NCBI GenBank assembly: GCA_023079485.1
Contig: CM041084.1
Span: 36,281,609 to 36,345,608 of the forward strand
Direction: 5' to 3'
DNA from: Archilochus colubris
Taxonomy: Eukaryota > Chordata > Aves > Apodiformes > Trochilidae
Length of the DNA stretch: 64,000 nt
Positions 37,292-49,295 of the stretch are shown here, one piece after another (position 1 is the first letter of the stretch; every line of letters begins with the position of its first letter). The translations under genes were made by a program, and so were the position numbers. The notes under the pieces were generated by a model. The model was not told the DNA's origin. It worked only from the letters and a program-made list of their open reading frames with translations, and ran no database searches.

Positions 37292-37965
37292 AGTGCTGTA
37301 AGAGGACTTCAGTAATAATTGCAGCGGTAAGAAAGAATTAAAGCATGAATGGCAGCTAAATGATTGCAAAGGATTGTTTAAACTAATCAGAGATAATGAG
37401 CCTTAGTGGATTTAAAAGTGCTTATAAACAACCAAGTATTAGTCCCAAAAAATCATGCTCTGCTCTTCATCATATTCTTAAGCCAGAAACCGATTTTTCT
37501 CCCATTTTAGAGAGTTCTAATTTCATTGTTTGTGCCAATGCATTCTTTTTTTTTTTTGGCTTGAGATAACCCATCAAAATTTACAGTCCTTTACAGCAGT
37601 TCTTCCTGTAGAAATGTAAGAACCATCCTCCTTGCAACTGGTAGGTGGACCATATGATATCTTGTGGATCCTTTTGGACTTATTTTTAATTATTTCTATT
37701 GAAATCCCACCTTATTTTTTACTGAAAATAGAATATTATTACACTGGATAATGAGTTACATAGCACCATTTATAATGCTGTTAAGTACAGGTGTCTCTCA
37801 CTCTATAACTATAATTCTATAGGTACTTAAGAAATAGAGTAGACCTTTTTGATGGCTGATTTTTCATGAAGGTTACACATACATTACTCAAACATAAGAA
37901 ATACAAATAACTGTAAAACATTCCTGCCTTTTACAGGCATTCTAATTTTTTTTAGAAAATGGCAG

Positions 37966-38016
37966 TAATACAATGTAATACAATGAAATACAAAGTAATA
38001 CAATGAAAATACAATA
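37966..38016. repeat. Decamer minisatellite, unit TAATACAATG
   Basis: About five tandem copies of a 10-bp unit with consensus TAATACAATG. The third and fourth boundaries carry small changes (AAATACAAAG) and the last unit has one extra A. A short, locus-specific tandem repeat. Confidence 0.9.
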
Positions 38017-38317
38017 TGAAGAGACTATTCTTAATACTACATTAATTACGAGGGCTCACTTCTCTCTTTGGAGACTTTTTTTATTTTTACATGAAAAGAT
38101 GCATATAATATTGTGGCAATGAGCTTAATGTAACTGGAAGCTATCAGATAAGGTTTTATCAAAATTTCAAATACAAATAGAACAAGAAAAATAATCTGTA
38201 AACCTGATTGTATCTCAGATACCGAAAATTTTCCCTTGCCACTAAGTGGCACTGAGTTATTTGTAGTTGGCTATGCAGGTCATATTAAAAACCCATTGGG
38301 CCAAATATATTGCAGAG

Positions 38318-38400
38318 ACAGCCTAAATTAATTCAATGGAGTCACATGTGAAATTAATTTGGTCCAGAGTTTTAAAGGCACCTAATTCTAAAGCATTACC
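38318..38400. repeat. Possible ancient amniote repeat piece
   Basis: AATTCAATGGAGTCACATGT and GTTTTAAAGGCACCTAATTC recall old amniote repeat text of the type 'cattgaattcaatggagtcacatgtg' and 'ttcaaaggcgcctaactcc'. The match is weaker than at 13.42 or 62.05 kb. The alternative is plain unique or conserved noncoding sequence. Confidence 0.35.
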
Positions 38401-41400
38401 AAAAATTTCTACTGCTGCAGCATAGGAGAAAAATAAAAATCAGTTAGCATTTAATCTTGCAAGCAGATGACCCTTTCAGTTAGTGTTTAACTGTTTCATT
38501 ATAATTTTTCCTACCAAATTAGCCCTAGTTTAAAAGGATCATCTGATCTATTCCAGCAGGACTGACAGTAAATTTTTTATTTAAAAATGGCTGTGCTCTG
38601 TGCAATTTGTGTTCACCCTTTATTTTCATTAATATCATATACTTTAAAGTGTATGGGAATATGACAAAGTCTGCTATTGAAAACCTTGTCATACTCTAGT
38701 AAAATGTGTCACGGAATGAAGAACTGAAAATGATCAGATGTGGCCAGTGTCAGTCTTGTTTCCTCACAGTGCTACTGTAAGGCACAGGAGAATGTTCACA
38801 AGAAAATAGGCAAATGAGAATGTTAGAAAGAGTGCTTAAAATTTATTTTTCCTTTGATTTATCACTGTGCAGAAAACACAGAAATATGTAACTAAGCCTT
38901 GAGACGCCATAAATATTTTAGCAAAGCTTACACCATTGACATATTTTCCTTCTTAATACACATATAAATTGTCACTTGCTTAGATAGAAGATGGAACAAA
39001 GCCATCTGTTTTCCTAAATCTTTAGCTAATATATAGTTAATTTAATACTTTATATATTAACTGAGAGTTTTATTTTATAATGAAAGACTGTGTTAACACC
39101 TAAGAGCAGTTGTGTCATCATCTTCTCACAGACCAAAGATGTGAGTGTGAGAGCGCAGCATGGCCCAAGATCTCTGGTAGAGAAAAGGACATCTGTATTT
39201 CAAAACATCACCCTTTGAGGTTAGACTCTGTGAGTTCTCTGTCTGGATCAGGCAAAAAATTTCCTTTCTGTTTTCTATCACACACCTAAATTATCTATTC
39301 TTTCCCACAAAAGCAGTATAAATATTATTTCATAGTAGGGCCTATCCCTGCACTATGAATATGAGGAATATACAGTCATTTTTGTATTTTTTTCCTCCTC
39401 ATTTAAAATGGGAGAAATAACACTCCTCATCCTCTGCGATGTTAAACTCTTTGTAAGCTGTTTCATTGTTGCTTCTGAAATACCTTGGGGATTTTTCAAC
39501 TTCAGGTAACTGTAGAAACATACAACTACTTATGATTTGGTTTCCTCACTTTCTTCACAGCACTGATTTTGTTAAAAACAGGAATATTTTTTCTATATCA
39601 AGTACAAGTCTTTGTTTAAGGCCTACTGATTTTCTGAGAAGCCCAAAACAGAAAAACTGCATGAGAAGCAAAAGCAATTGGGAGAGATCTAACCTTCTAT
39701 TAGGCCATTTGACATAGTTAGCTGAAAGATAGGAGCTTCTAGACATACCAGTATCACCTCAATTGGACATAATCCTTTTAGATCTTAGAAGCAGAAGGGA
39801 TGGTTGTTAAATCTGTTCTTACAATGTGTTTGGAAGACTTGGAAAACTGTCTTACATTGTGTAACCAAACCTGGAACTAGTGGGAAACTTTCAAGTGTTC
39901 CTTCCTTTTTGTATCTTTTTATCTGGCCTTGAAAACAAAACTAATGAAATAAACTCAAATATTAAAAGAATTTTCTCTGCTGTTACAGTTTAGAGTGCAG
40001 GCAAACAGCCATTAGTGCATTTTGTCTGGAATGATACTTATTTGGTTTTATTATTAACAAATATATGAACAATGGGCACTTGACAGGATGACAGTAGATT
40101 GTCTTATAAGTAATTATCTTTTAGCAGTGTCTGTCCATATCTTTTTCCTGATGGAGCTGTGAGTCGGAGCTAGAACAAATTCATATTCAGAATCTCAGGA
40201 AGAATGTCAGGATTTGTAAGGCTGCTTTCAAATGACTCCCCAGCTTTTAATTGAGACTTGAAAACAGTAAATAGAAATGAATGTTAAATATTGTACACAT
40301 AAAGAAAATTATTTGAAAACGATGCTTAAAGACAACAGTTTTCAAAGCAGCTTGAGTCTGGAGCAACTGACTGGGCTCTTACAGTTCATATCTTCCCCTA
40401 GATGAAAATTTGTTTGCAAAATGTGTGTTGGGCTAGCCTGTGCCTGCTGTGTGTGGTGCCAATCTCTAGCTGGATTCACATGAACTAACTTGAGAACTGC
40501 AGTTGTGCACAGACCATGAGAGTCAACACTAAGAATGGTGGAGGCTAAACATAGCTGACAACATAAACACAGATACAGGGGATCTGGTTTATCCAGCAAA
40601 CTTCTGACCATCTCTGTAGTGATGTCAATTTTAATCTCATTCTTGGCTATGCTTTCTGCATGGATAGCCTCCTGTTATGTGATGCAATAAGCTGCAGCTT
40701 CATCATTACTCATCCAGGCTAAACCTGGAAAAGCAATAAATCCTATCATGAAGTATCATTGTGGTTTTTCTCTTGCTCAGAACTTTTTCACATTAATCTA
40801 AGTTACTACAATCTTATTTCTGCAAACAATTTTTATACTAGGTACCACTAAATTGGAGCACAGACTATCAAATTGCTGCAGTTTAAGGCAATTAATAAGG
40901 TCAGTCTAGCAACATTTGAGGACTGATCTGTTAGTTCTTTGCTGACATCTGTGTTCATGAGCCAATTGCCATTTAAAGATAGCATCTGACATTTTCAGCT
41001 GATAACTATTATGCCGTTATGATGAGTCCTATAAGAAAGTTCTCTAGCCACTGTATTTATTGTATTTTTGTACTTCCCACTTGTTAAAAAAAACTATTCA
41101 GGTTCGTTATTATTTAATTGTTCTAAGGGCTGAAGGTTGGAGGTCTTTTACCATAAATCTACTTGTCTTTCTAGTGCTTCTCTTTCTCTGTAGAAAAAAA
41201 TTACCCCTCTTCTGTAGGTTGTTGCAAGATACTTTATCTTTTTGGAATCTGTTGGCTGGCATACACAGTGTTTCTACAACACAGGAGGTAAGAACTTTTT
41301 AATTTAGTATGGTCAAAGTTTTCAGACAGGTTACACAGAGATGTTTTACATGCTTATTTAAAAATAAAATCCAGTATAATAAAAATCAGTTCTTTTATAA

Positions 41401-42327
41401 ATCACACATTGGAATGGAAAGTAATTTGTAATACTTATCTGCATATAAAATTATTATGCCCCAACTGCCTTTAGTAAAAATTTATTTTCCATTAAATGTA
41501 GTGGAAATATTAACTTTATTTCTATATCATCTTCCAGGAATAAGAACTAAAAAATTAATAAAGTCCTCTATATTTGCCTGTTAATATTTGACAGTGGTAA
41601 AAATATTTATTAAAGAGACAAAATCTATGTTAGCCAGTTTACTGAAAAATGAATCTTAAAGCTCTTTGCCATCTGATGACTGTCTGGAGTGCCAGCTAAA
41701 ACTACCTGGGAGCTAAGACCACAATTCTGTAGGCTGATTATAAATTCTGAATGTGAGAATACTATGGCTGAGCAAAAAAGAAATCTACCACAGCTGGTAG
41801 AAAGTGAGCAGATATGCAGAAACTCCGATTAACTCAAGATAGAGGATGTCTTCATGAGAAGAAGATGCCTATGTTTAATATGTATTATGAGATGCTTCTA
41901 TAAATAGAGCCTTCACCAAGTGTTTGCTTCATCTTGCAGATATAAAGGATAGTCCAAAGTGTTATTTGAGTTTGTCTAGTGGTAAGAGGGAAGGTGGCAC
42001 AGCACCTTGTCTTGTATTTTCCAATGAATTAACGCACCTCTGCCCTACCTGCTGCTTATCAAACTTTGCTTTCTTTATATTGTCTACTTATTTCAGGTTA
42101 TGGGTATTATCTCACATCTGTGGTAGAACCCTCATTTATCCTACTGCTCATATGTGGTGACAAGACTTTTGTAGAGAATTCAGTCCTTGCTTTCTGAGGT
42201 GATATCTCTCTGTGCTGAACGCTGCTTCACACCAATTCTGCGAGGAGGTTTGGAGTCATAAGTGTGATTTAAGAAGACTGCAGCCTACGCACACCTACAA
42301 TTTACCCATACTTAGAGAGATCATAGA

Positions 42328-42367
42328 AACCTAAGTAGATGGCACAGTAACCTAAATACATAGCACC
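42328..42367. repeat. Diverged 20-bp tandem duplication
   Basis: AACCTAAGTAGATGGCACAG is followed by AACCTAAATACATAGCACC after one base. The two copies differ at a few positions. A small local duplication. Confidence 0.6.
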
Positions 42368-43136
42368 TGGGACTTTGTGTGTTTTCTCAGGCCCTTTTAA
42401 CTCTACTTCTACAGGGTTTTTTTGCTGTTCTATGGGTAGGCTGACCAACATGTAAAGCTGTGAGACTGTGAGATGTGCTTATCATTTGTATCAAGGCCAC
42501 TATCTGCTCCACACAACTACATAACCAGTTATGACCTACATAAGTCCTCACATAAGTTGTTTGAAATTATATGTGTCAAGCTGCAGGTGTTTCTGCACTA
42601 GTCAATAAGGTTTGTTTCTTCAACAAAACTTGTTTTCCTGATTCTTTCAGATTAGAAAGCTTGATTTTAAAAAGTTTCTATGATTTTGTCAATTTTGAGA
42701 ATGTGTCTGTTCCTGATGGTGCAATAGCATGCCTTTATTCTTGTGTAGCAAAACTGAGGGTAGGTTGTTGCTGCCAAAATGATTTACTAACACCTCTTCT
42801 CTAAACAATTACAAGCACTGAGTTACTGGGTTTATTTGGTTTGGTTTTGTTTTCTGACAATAATTCTATATCAGAGCTCAATGTGTTCCTTCAATCTTCT
42901 ATTTTTAATCAGATTTTTTTATTAACATAAACATTGCATGGGTTGTTTTAAACTTAAAAACCTCACTGTATTCAGAAGTGTCTGTGCAAGTGTTGATACT
43001 AGGTCTGTCTTTGACTTGATTGGGCTACAGAAGAACTCAAAAAGCATTAGACTTGGATAGTATGCAGTACAGTGTGAAAGTGCATAGTGAGTATAAAAAA
43101 ACCCACCTTCCTAGTAGCATGCAAATATTTTTTTCC

Positions 43137-43152
43137 TTTTTTTTTTTTTTTA
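43137..43152. repeat. Poly-T tract
   Basis: Sixteen T preceded by another TTTTTTTCC run. Low-complexity DNA. Confidence 0.85.
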
Positions 43153-43636
43153 ACCAGGCTCACCACACCTGTTCTCAGGCAATTTGAGGGTTCTGTCATT
43201 TGAATTTATCTCAGATGCTGAATGCAAAAGAATAAAAAATAGTTGTTCAAAAGAATCTTAATTTAAAATTGTGCAGAGCCTTATGTATATGAAGAAAGGC
43301 AGGAATGACCAAAATGGCCCACTACCCACTGACAGAGTTGAAGATATTTCATCTGGCATTCTTTTAGGTGCTCTACTTAAAAGTAAAAATCCAGCATACT
43401 TCAGTGCTGTTCTCTGAGGCTTATCTTGCACACCAATCAATTCACGTGTTGTACTCAGGTTGATATTACAGAACTGATTTTTATCGTGGGCTTCGGTGGA
43501 GCTGAGAGCAAGAGTACAGTTGCCTTGAGTCAGATAATAGACAAAGAGCTGGAAAATGAAGGCATATGTTATTTCAGAAGAACTTTGACAGGAATTAATT
43601 TTCAGCTTCTTGCTCAACAAACAAAAGAGTAACAGC

Positions 43637-43690
43637 TTGGGTCTAATCCCTCTTCCTTTAAAATCAATGGGATTTTGGGCCCTAGAGTCT
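43637..43690. repeat. Ancient amniote repeat remnant ('caatggg' type)
   Basis: GGGTCTAATCCCTCTTCC followed by TTTAAAATCAATGGGATTTTGGG parallels the old amniote repeat text 'gggcctgatcctgctcccattgaagtcaatgggagttttgcc'. It is one of three places in the window with this signature (others at 57.43 and 62.05 kb). Recognition by eye only. Confidence 0.5.
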
Positions 43691-44485
43691 ATTTTAGCAG
43701 TTATTTGAAATGAAATTTGACAGTAAAATTATCCTCCTTGACTAAACACTCATAAAACAAAATTCTTTTGAGGAAAGGAGAAGATGAGAACAGGAATTTC
43801 AGTGCTGGTTGTGCAGTGAAGTTGGGTTTTTTTTCAAAACCCTTCCTCTGTTTTGAGGTTAAAAATTTCACTCTGTCGTTGTCTTCTATATCAAGCTGGA
43901 AATCCTCAGACAGCTGTCTTCTGATGGACCATGATCACAGCAGGATACATCTAGGAAAGTATTGCTCAGTTATAAATTTAAATGTTTTCCATGAAAAATT
44001 TCACTTGCCCTGGTAGTTCATCACATCTCTCTATCAAAATGTTGCATTTTCTCTTCCAATAGTGGCAGGAAGGGGCTGCAGCAATATAAGGTGCTATTGC
44101 TCATCTTTTCTTTGTATCATGCAACTCCTACTATATTATGATAGTGTATGTTACTTCTCTGTCATGAGTTATTGGCTAAGTACAGCATTTGTATTTAGAA
44201 AACAACCTTCTCTCACAAAGAATCATGAGTGTTAGGCTGGCCATACTGTATAATAGCTTCTATACTATATAAAATAGTTCCATTTGCTACTTCCTACTTG
44301 GATTTTGCTTCCTAAATCCTTAATTGGAAAGAATAAGCCTTAAGTGCTGTGGGCATTTGAGGCATTTTGCCATACTTTGTTGAAATAACTATTCAGGCTG
44401 TCTTTGTGCATATGAGATTTATAATAAGAAAATTTATTTTGAATCCACCAGGAAAAGAGCTGAGGTCAAATAATACCAATTCTAG

Positions 44486-44501
44486 AAAAAAAAAAAAAAA
44501 A
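44486..44501. repeat. Poly-A tract
   Basis: Sixteen A followed by GAAAAAGAAA. No retroposed gene is recognisable upstream. Confidence 0.85.
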
Positions 44502-47500
44502 GAAAAAGAAACATTAATTTACAGCTGCCTACTCCTCCACTCTTCCACAAAAACTTGAAAAGGCATTCTCAAAATGGCCCATCCTTGGTATTTTTAGAGA
44601 GATTTTTTTAATCCCACTATAAAGAAGCTAAAGAGAATGGGGAAAGGCATAGTATTGATTTGCCACAGTGAAAGTCCTACAGAGTCTGAATCTGTGTTCT
44701 ATGCTATACATAATACTGAAGCTAGCAAATTTTACATGGAATGTTTTGCATTTTCTAAATATAAGGACTGTGTACAGACAACAGGTGTGTGTGTATCTAT
44801 TTTCAGACTTCTGCTTGAAAAGGCTATAGTCTCTTGGAGTCTTTATTTTTATTTTTTCTTAATTTAAAATTAACCTGGAGTAGAATATTTAAGATTTGTT
44901 CATGGGTAAATAACCCTGCAGTCTCAGTTACAGGATGTAGAAGCAGAATTATTACCTAAAGCTAAGATATCTAAATGCACACTTTGACCTCTTCTAATGC
45001 CAGGGTTCTTGCTCAAGATTTTCTCACAGGCAGTCACTGCACCCTGGCTCCACGTTGCATTTTTTTCTTTTCTACCTTCTACAAAGCTATCACTGTCACT
45101 GATAAATAAGTCAAAGTGTCAAATTCTTAAGTTTCTTTCAATGGCAAGCTTCTTGTCATATAATAAATGCTCCTGGGCTCCTGGACTATAGTTTAGGTGA
45201 CAGAATCTGAACATGAATGTAAACACAGTGCGGATTAAACTGTGTTGATTCGAGGCTGTACTCAGAGACTAGCCTTAGGAAAGCTGTAGAGTGGGAAAAA
45301 GAGGAGAAATGTCATTCTTGATCCCATTCTTTATCCCATTCCATCCCAAATGAGTATTTTCACTCATATACCTGAAACATAAATTTCCCAGCTTCACTAA
45401 GCTTGATGTGACCACACCCACACTATTTTTCTACTTGTGCAATATATCTGGTTTTTACAGGTTGTGTTAGAACTGAAACTTTGTGAGGTTTGATGATCAG
45501 TGATTAGGGATTTCATTTTGAAGTGGTAGAAGTTCATAAGTCATAGCAATTAAAACCAAGAAATACAAAAGACCTTGGGCAATAATAATTAATTTCAAAG
45601 TTCTATAAACAGAGCAAAGATTTTTACAGTTGGCAAGCAAGAAAATGAGGTTCCCATCTCAAGAGTGCAAATTAACTGTAAATATTCTGGATGCAATTGA
45701 AAGTCTGAAGTTTGTTCAGAGAGAAACGGCGCAAGAAATAGCTGAATAGAAGGGGGGTTTAACAACAAAATGGATTTCTGGATAGAAGTAGAACAAGCAA
45801 AGGAAAACCTACTGGCTGGGAAAAATAAGAAATTGTTATAAGTTAATGAAGATAACAGATTTTGCACAGTACTGCTAGGTAGGTTTCTGATTAAGTACGT
45901 TTTTTTTTAACTTAGTGGTTGGAAACAAAACAAGCAGAAAAACATTAAGCTGATTCTCATAAACTAGGACTATATGAAGTATAAAACCTATATAGTATGC
46001 CTGTAATTTCCAGAAGAAATAGAATAGAAATATCATAAGAAAGCATACTTTCATTCATCCAGATGATATTTAAATCAGAGTAATATTGATTTGTGAGTAG
46101 AAACATTCTGAAGACCAAAACAGTAATATTTTTGAATTGTCAGTCTGTAAAACATAACAGGTCACAAGTCAGACAGAAAGGAAATTTGGGTCAGTTTTCA
46201 GACTGGATGTCATGCAGTGTATATTTAAATGTATGGAGCCTTACACATAGCTGATGCTTCTTACAATATAATGGAGTGATAATCAATGAGTTCATGGAAA
46301 GATATGCTTTTCATTGAAGACTGAAAAAATGTCACTGTTAAAAGATAAATAACTACTAAAATTAGGTGAACTGGCTTGAATTTAGAACTACATTTAGTAA
46401 TTAAATATCAATGGCTTGTTATTGTTTGATAAAATTTAGCATTAATTTTCTTTGTGTTTTAGTAAAACCACGCATTTATAGTAGTATTCCCAATAGTATT
46501 ACATATGGCTATGGATTAAAAGGTTCCCACTTTTGAGATATATACCATTGACTTCTGTAGTTTTTTTGTGGAAAAATATCAGATTTTTGGAAGGTAATAA
46601 CTACAAATAAACTTTCAACATCTGCAGTGGCCTCAAAAGTCTGACTGCATATAGAACTGAACTGGCACAGTCATAGCCAGTTTACCAGGGGCCACTTGTA
46701 AATATATACTCTAATACAAAAGACATTAATCAAAAAAAAATCACAATTCTAAACTGCAGGTTTTTCCCATAATTAGAAAGTGTGATGAATGAGTGCTTTT
46801 AGCTATTTGAGAAAAATAAAATACCACTTAAAGTGCTGCAGTCTTTATATGTTCACTTTCTTCCTTTTAATTAGCAACAGTTGGATGATATGTCTAATTC
46901 AAGTCTAGCAGAAGCAGGTTAGAACCACAATAGTATTCTTTTATTTCTAGGTAGGTTTCTAAGACACATGGTAACTTTAAGCCCTGATGCAGAGACAGAT
47001 ATATTCTATTTAGTTTGAAGTGATAAAGCTCATAAATTTATGTAAAGTGTAATAAAAAGGAAAAGTTGTTGCCATTATCATTAAAAGTAGATTTACCAGA
47101 TTGAGCTGAACCAATTGCTTTTGACAGCCCAGAGGATATTTATATTTTCAGTGAACTTTTTATATCAATTTTTCATCACTAAACTATTTACTCTTTCTGG
47201 TTTAGCTAGATTTTGACTCCCTTGATTGTTCATATGGGAAGTAGATGATGACGTTATATTTAATTTTCATTACTCCTGTGAGTGTATGTAGTTTGAGATG
47301 CTTGGTGTGATGTATTGAATTCATATCATAATACTTTAATTCCCTCTTATCCCTTACTTTGTACTTATATATTTTATTAAAAGGAAGAAACCTTTCCAAG
47401 AAGACAAAAAGTAAGGCACTAGGAAAAAAACAACCAAACAAAAACACATAGATATAAACAAGAGGAATTTTAGTTATTAGAAGATTATTTTTGTGTTCTA

Positions 47501-48096
47501 CTGGGCAATATTAAACCTTGATCCAAATTGCAATCAGTACTCAGAGTTCCTAGCAACTACTATGAAGTTCCTTTGCAGACTCAGCAGACATCCAGAATAA
47601 GGAACTTAAAAGTGGATGCATATTTTAGAGAGAATCTGAGCATACTGCAATATATTCTAAGCAGAGATTTTGTAGGTCTTTCTAATAGGTTTCTTTTGGC
47701 TATACTCCATTCTCTGTTCCATTTATTTTTCCCAAAGCTGTTTCTCAGAGGAAAGAGTCAGGGAAATTTTGCATTAGAGAAAATCTTGCCATTAACAAAA
47801 CTGAATTTTGAATTTCAACATACAAATCTATATACCAAAAATACTTACAATAGTTATTCTGTCAAAACCTGTAACAGTATCAGTGAATTTAAATGACCAG
47901 TAAAGCTGATTAGATGATAAATTTCAAAGGAAATACAACTGGAAGACATATAAACACCCAAAAATATTCTCCTGTCCTACTGTAGGAAAGCATAAGGATG
48001 GTTTTAATACAAATTTTATAGTAACTCCTAGATATGCTTCTTGTCAGTTTTGCCTTCAGAAGTCATCTCTGTTGACACTGTTGACCAATGACTTGA

Positions 48097-48125
48097 AATA
48101 AAAAAAATAAATAAATAAATAAAAA
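48097..48125. repeat. A-rich / (AAAT)n tract
   Basis: AATAAAAAAAATAAATAAAT.. followed by AAAAAGAAATGG repeated twice with small changes up to about 48150. It abuts the 5' edge of the CR1 fragment that follows. Confidence 0.85.
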
Positions 48126-48433
48126 GAAATGGAAAAAAAGAAATGGAAGAAAATTCAGAGCCCCAGAGAGAAAGAGGACCTCACCTGTGTCCAGATATGA
48201 CTTTTGGCAAACAAAATTTGAGTTCATTGGTTAAGATTCAGGGAAAAAACAGTTTATGTTGGAATTTGTGTGGCAGGGAGGATTTTGTGCTCATGCAGGG
48301 AGGGTTCTCCCTCGAATGTCTCTGCTCCAAGTTCAGCTGCATGGGGGAAGTTTGCTCATCCTAGCTGGAAGGGCAGAATGGTGAGCACTCCATAGAGATC
48401 CAAGGATGCAGCTCTGGCTGGGGGGGCATCTGT

Positions 48434-48904
48434 ATGATCCACTCCAGTGGTGCCTCCACTCAAATGGAACTGTTGAAAGGAGAGGTTGCTGTACCTCAGC
48501 CTGTGATAAGTGCCCAGACATCTTGCATGAGGAATAGATGGGAAGCCTGCAAAAGCTCTGCCCAGGTGGAGGTTCTCCTGCAGCAAATGACTGAGATGCA
48601 GAAAATTGTGAAAAGGCTGCATGGTATGAGGGAGATAGGAAAGGATATAGATAGCTGTATCCAAACCTGGTCCTATGGCCACACAGCCAATATGGCCACC
48701 TCATGGTCAAAAGGAATGGCAAATTGTATTTGAAAAATCAATAAATTGTTATGGGAGTAGTGACACAGACAGAGCTTTGGCTGCTTAGACCATAAGACTC
48801 ATTTTGAGGAACCTGATCTGCTTGGGACTGATGGGTTTTATCTTTCAGAGAAAGCGCAGCAGGCTTGCCAACCTAGTAAAGAGGGCTTTAAACCCTCAGA
48901 AGAA
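48434..48904 (+). pseudogene. CR1 ORF1 remnant with SGNH/esterase-like block
   Basis: CR1 ORF1 proteins carry an esterase domain of the SGNH hydrolase type in many lineages (established for CR1-like elements). Here a coiled-coil-like stretch is followed by GSSDTDR (48753-48773), which may be the decayed GDS block with its catalytic Ser kept. Then come TDGFYLSEK (48827-48853) and, in another frame, SRLANLVKRALN. The family's last block is D-G-x-H-L-S, so the catalytic His position holds Tyr here. Only about 75 bp separate the two blocks, far less than an intact domain needs, and they are in different frames, so an internal deletion and a frameshift are likely. The block I reading is tentative; the DGxH-type block is firmer. 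Confidence 0.65.
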
Positions 48905-49060
48905 GGGATGCTCAATGCATGCCACTGCCACCTCTGTGAGGCAGATTTCTAGTAACAGATGCCCTGGGCCTGAAGAAGGATCACAGGCCAGCAGGAAAAC
49001 TCATGAAATGAAGGAGAATGAAATCGTAGCCACTAAGGCAACTTCAGAAGGGCCCAGCTT

Positions 49061-49295
49061 AAATGTGTTTATGCAAATGGATGTCACATGGGAAATAAGC
49101 ACAAGGAGTTACAACCATGTGAATACCTGCAGAGCTATGATATTACTGGTCTCACTGACATGTTAGGATGACTTGTATTTCTGGAATGTGGGAAAGGATG
49201 GATATATTCCTCTTTTGGAAGGACAGGTTGGGGAGAAGAAGTGGGGTTGTCACCCTCCAGATCAATGACCAGCTGGAGTCCATGGAGGCATTTAC
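49061..49295 (+). pseudogene. CR1 ORF2 N-terminal remnant, APE endonuclease
   Basis: The first part of the apurinic-like endonuclease that nicks the target site in CR1 elements. The frame from 49061 reads KCVYANGCHMGNKHKELQP, then EYLQSYDITGLTDMLG, and meets a TGA where the family has WWDD. The usual motif N-A-R-S-M-G-N-K-x-E-E-L and S-Y-D-x-V-x-I-T-E-T-W is recognisable, with the catalytic Glu of ITETW replaced by Asp (TDM). After frameshifts the text continues with WNVGKDGYI, DRLGRRSGVVTL and INDQLESME (to about 49290). The rest of the domain and the RT are not seen. Confidence 0.75.

Larger units (their letters stand above)
37292..48138. other. Mostly unique noncoding stretch
   Basis: No supported gene. 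Listed separately: a decamer minisatellite (37966), possible ancient repeat or conserved pieces (38318, 43637), poly-T (43137), poly-A (44486) and an AAAT repeat (48097). A 70-nt open stretch at 41218-41287 has an acceptor-like CTCTTCTGTAG before it and a donor-like GAG|GTAAGA after it, but it is too short to support an exon. The open frames at 43258-43620 (-) and 47528-47896 (+) have no recognisable domain. Confidence 0.5.
48140..49295 (+). mobile_element. CR1 LINE fragment from the 5' part: ORF1 and APE start (+)
   Basis: Unlike the other CR1 copies in the window, this fragment comes from the front of an element. In order it shows an N-terminal part with clustered cysteines (CLCSKFSCMGEVCSS, about 48317-48361), a glutamine/methionine-rich stretch like a coiled coil (EVLLQQMTEMQKIVKRL, about 48570-48620), and an esterase-like block TDGFYLSEK (48827-48853). 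These are followed by LANLVKRALN and then the start of the APE-type endonuclease (from 49061). Beyond about 49295 similarity fades and no RT or 3' UTR is seen, so the copy is truncated at its 3' side or was split by a rearrangement. Stops and frameshifts make it inactive. The exact 5' boundary is uncertain. Confidence 0.75.

Noticed and set aside
41218..41287. 70-nt open stretch between CTCTTCTGTAG and GAG|GTAAGA
   Set aside because: The splice-like signals are good but the stretch is too short to carry any protein evidence. Noted only as a weak exon candidate.
43258..43632. Overlapping open frames on both strands (120 and 68 codons)
   Set aside because: Neither shows a family motif. Openness on both strands at once is a composition effect. 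An acceptor-like TTGATATTACAG before the + frame has no matching donor.
47528..47896. 122-codon open frame (+), among the longest in the window
   Set aside because: No recognisable domain; the frame begins at a non-ATG codon, the composition follows the local AT-richness and there is no splice context. Chance is the simplest explanation.
48333..48722. 129- and 108-codon frames on the minus strand
   Set aside because: They are antisense shadows of the CR1 ORF1 relic on the + strand.
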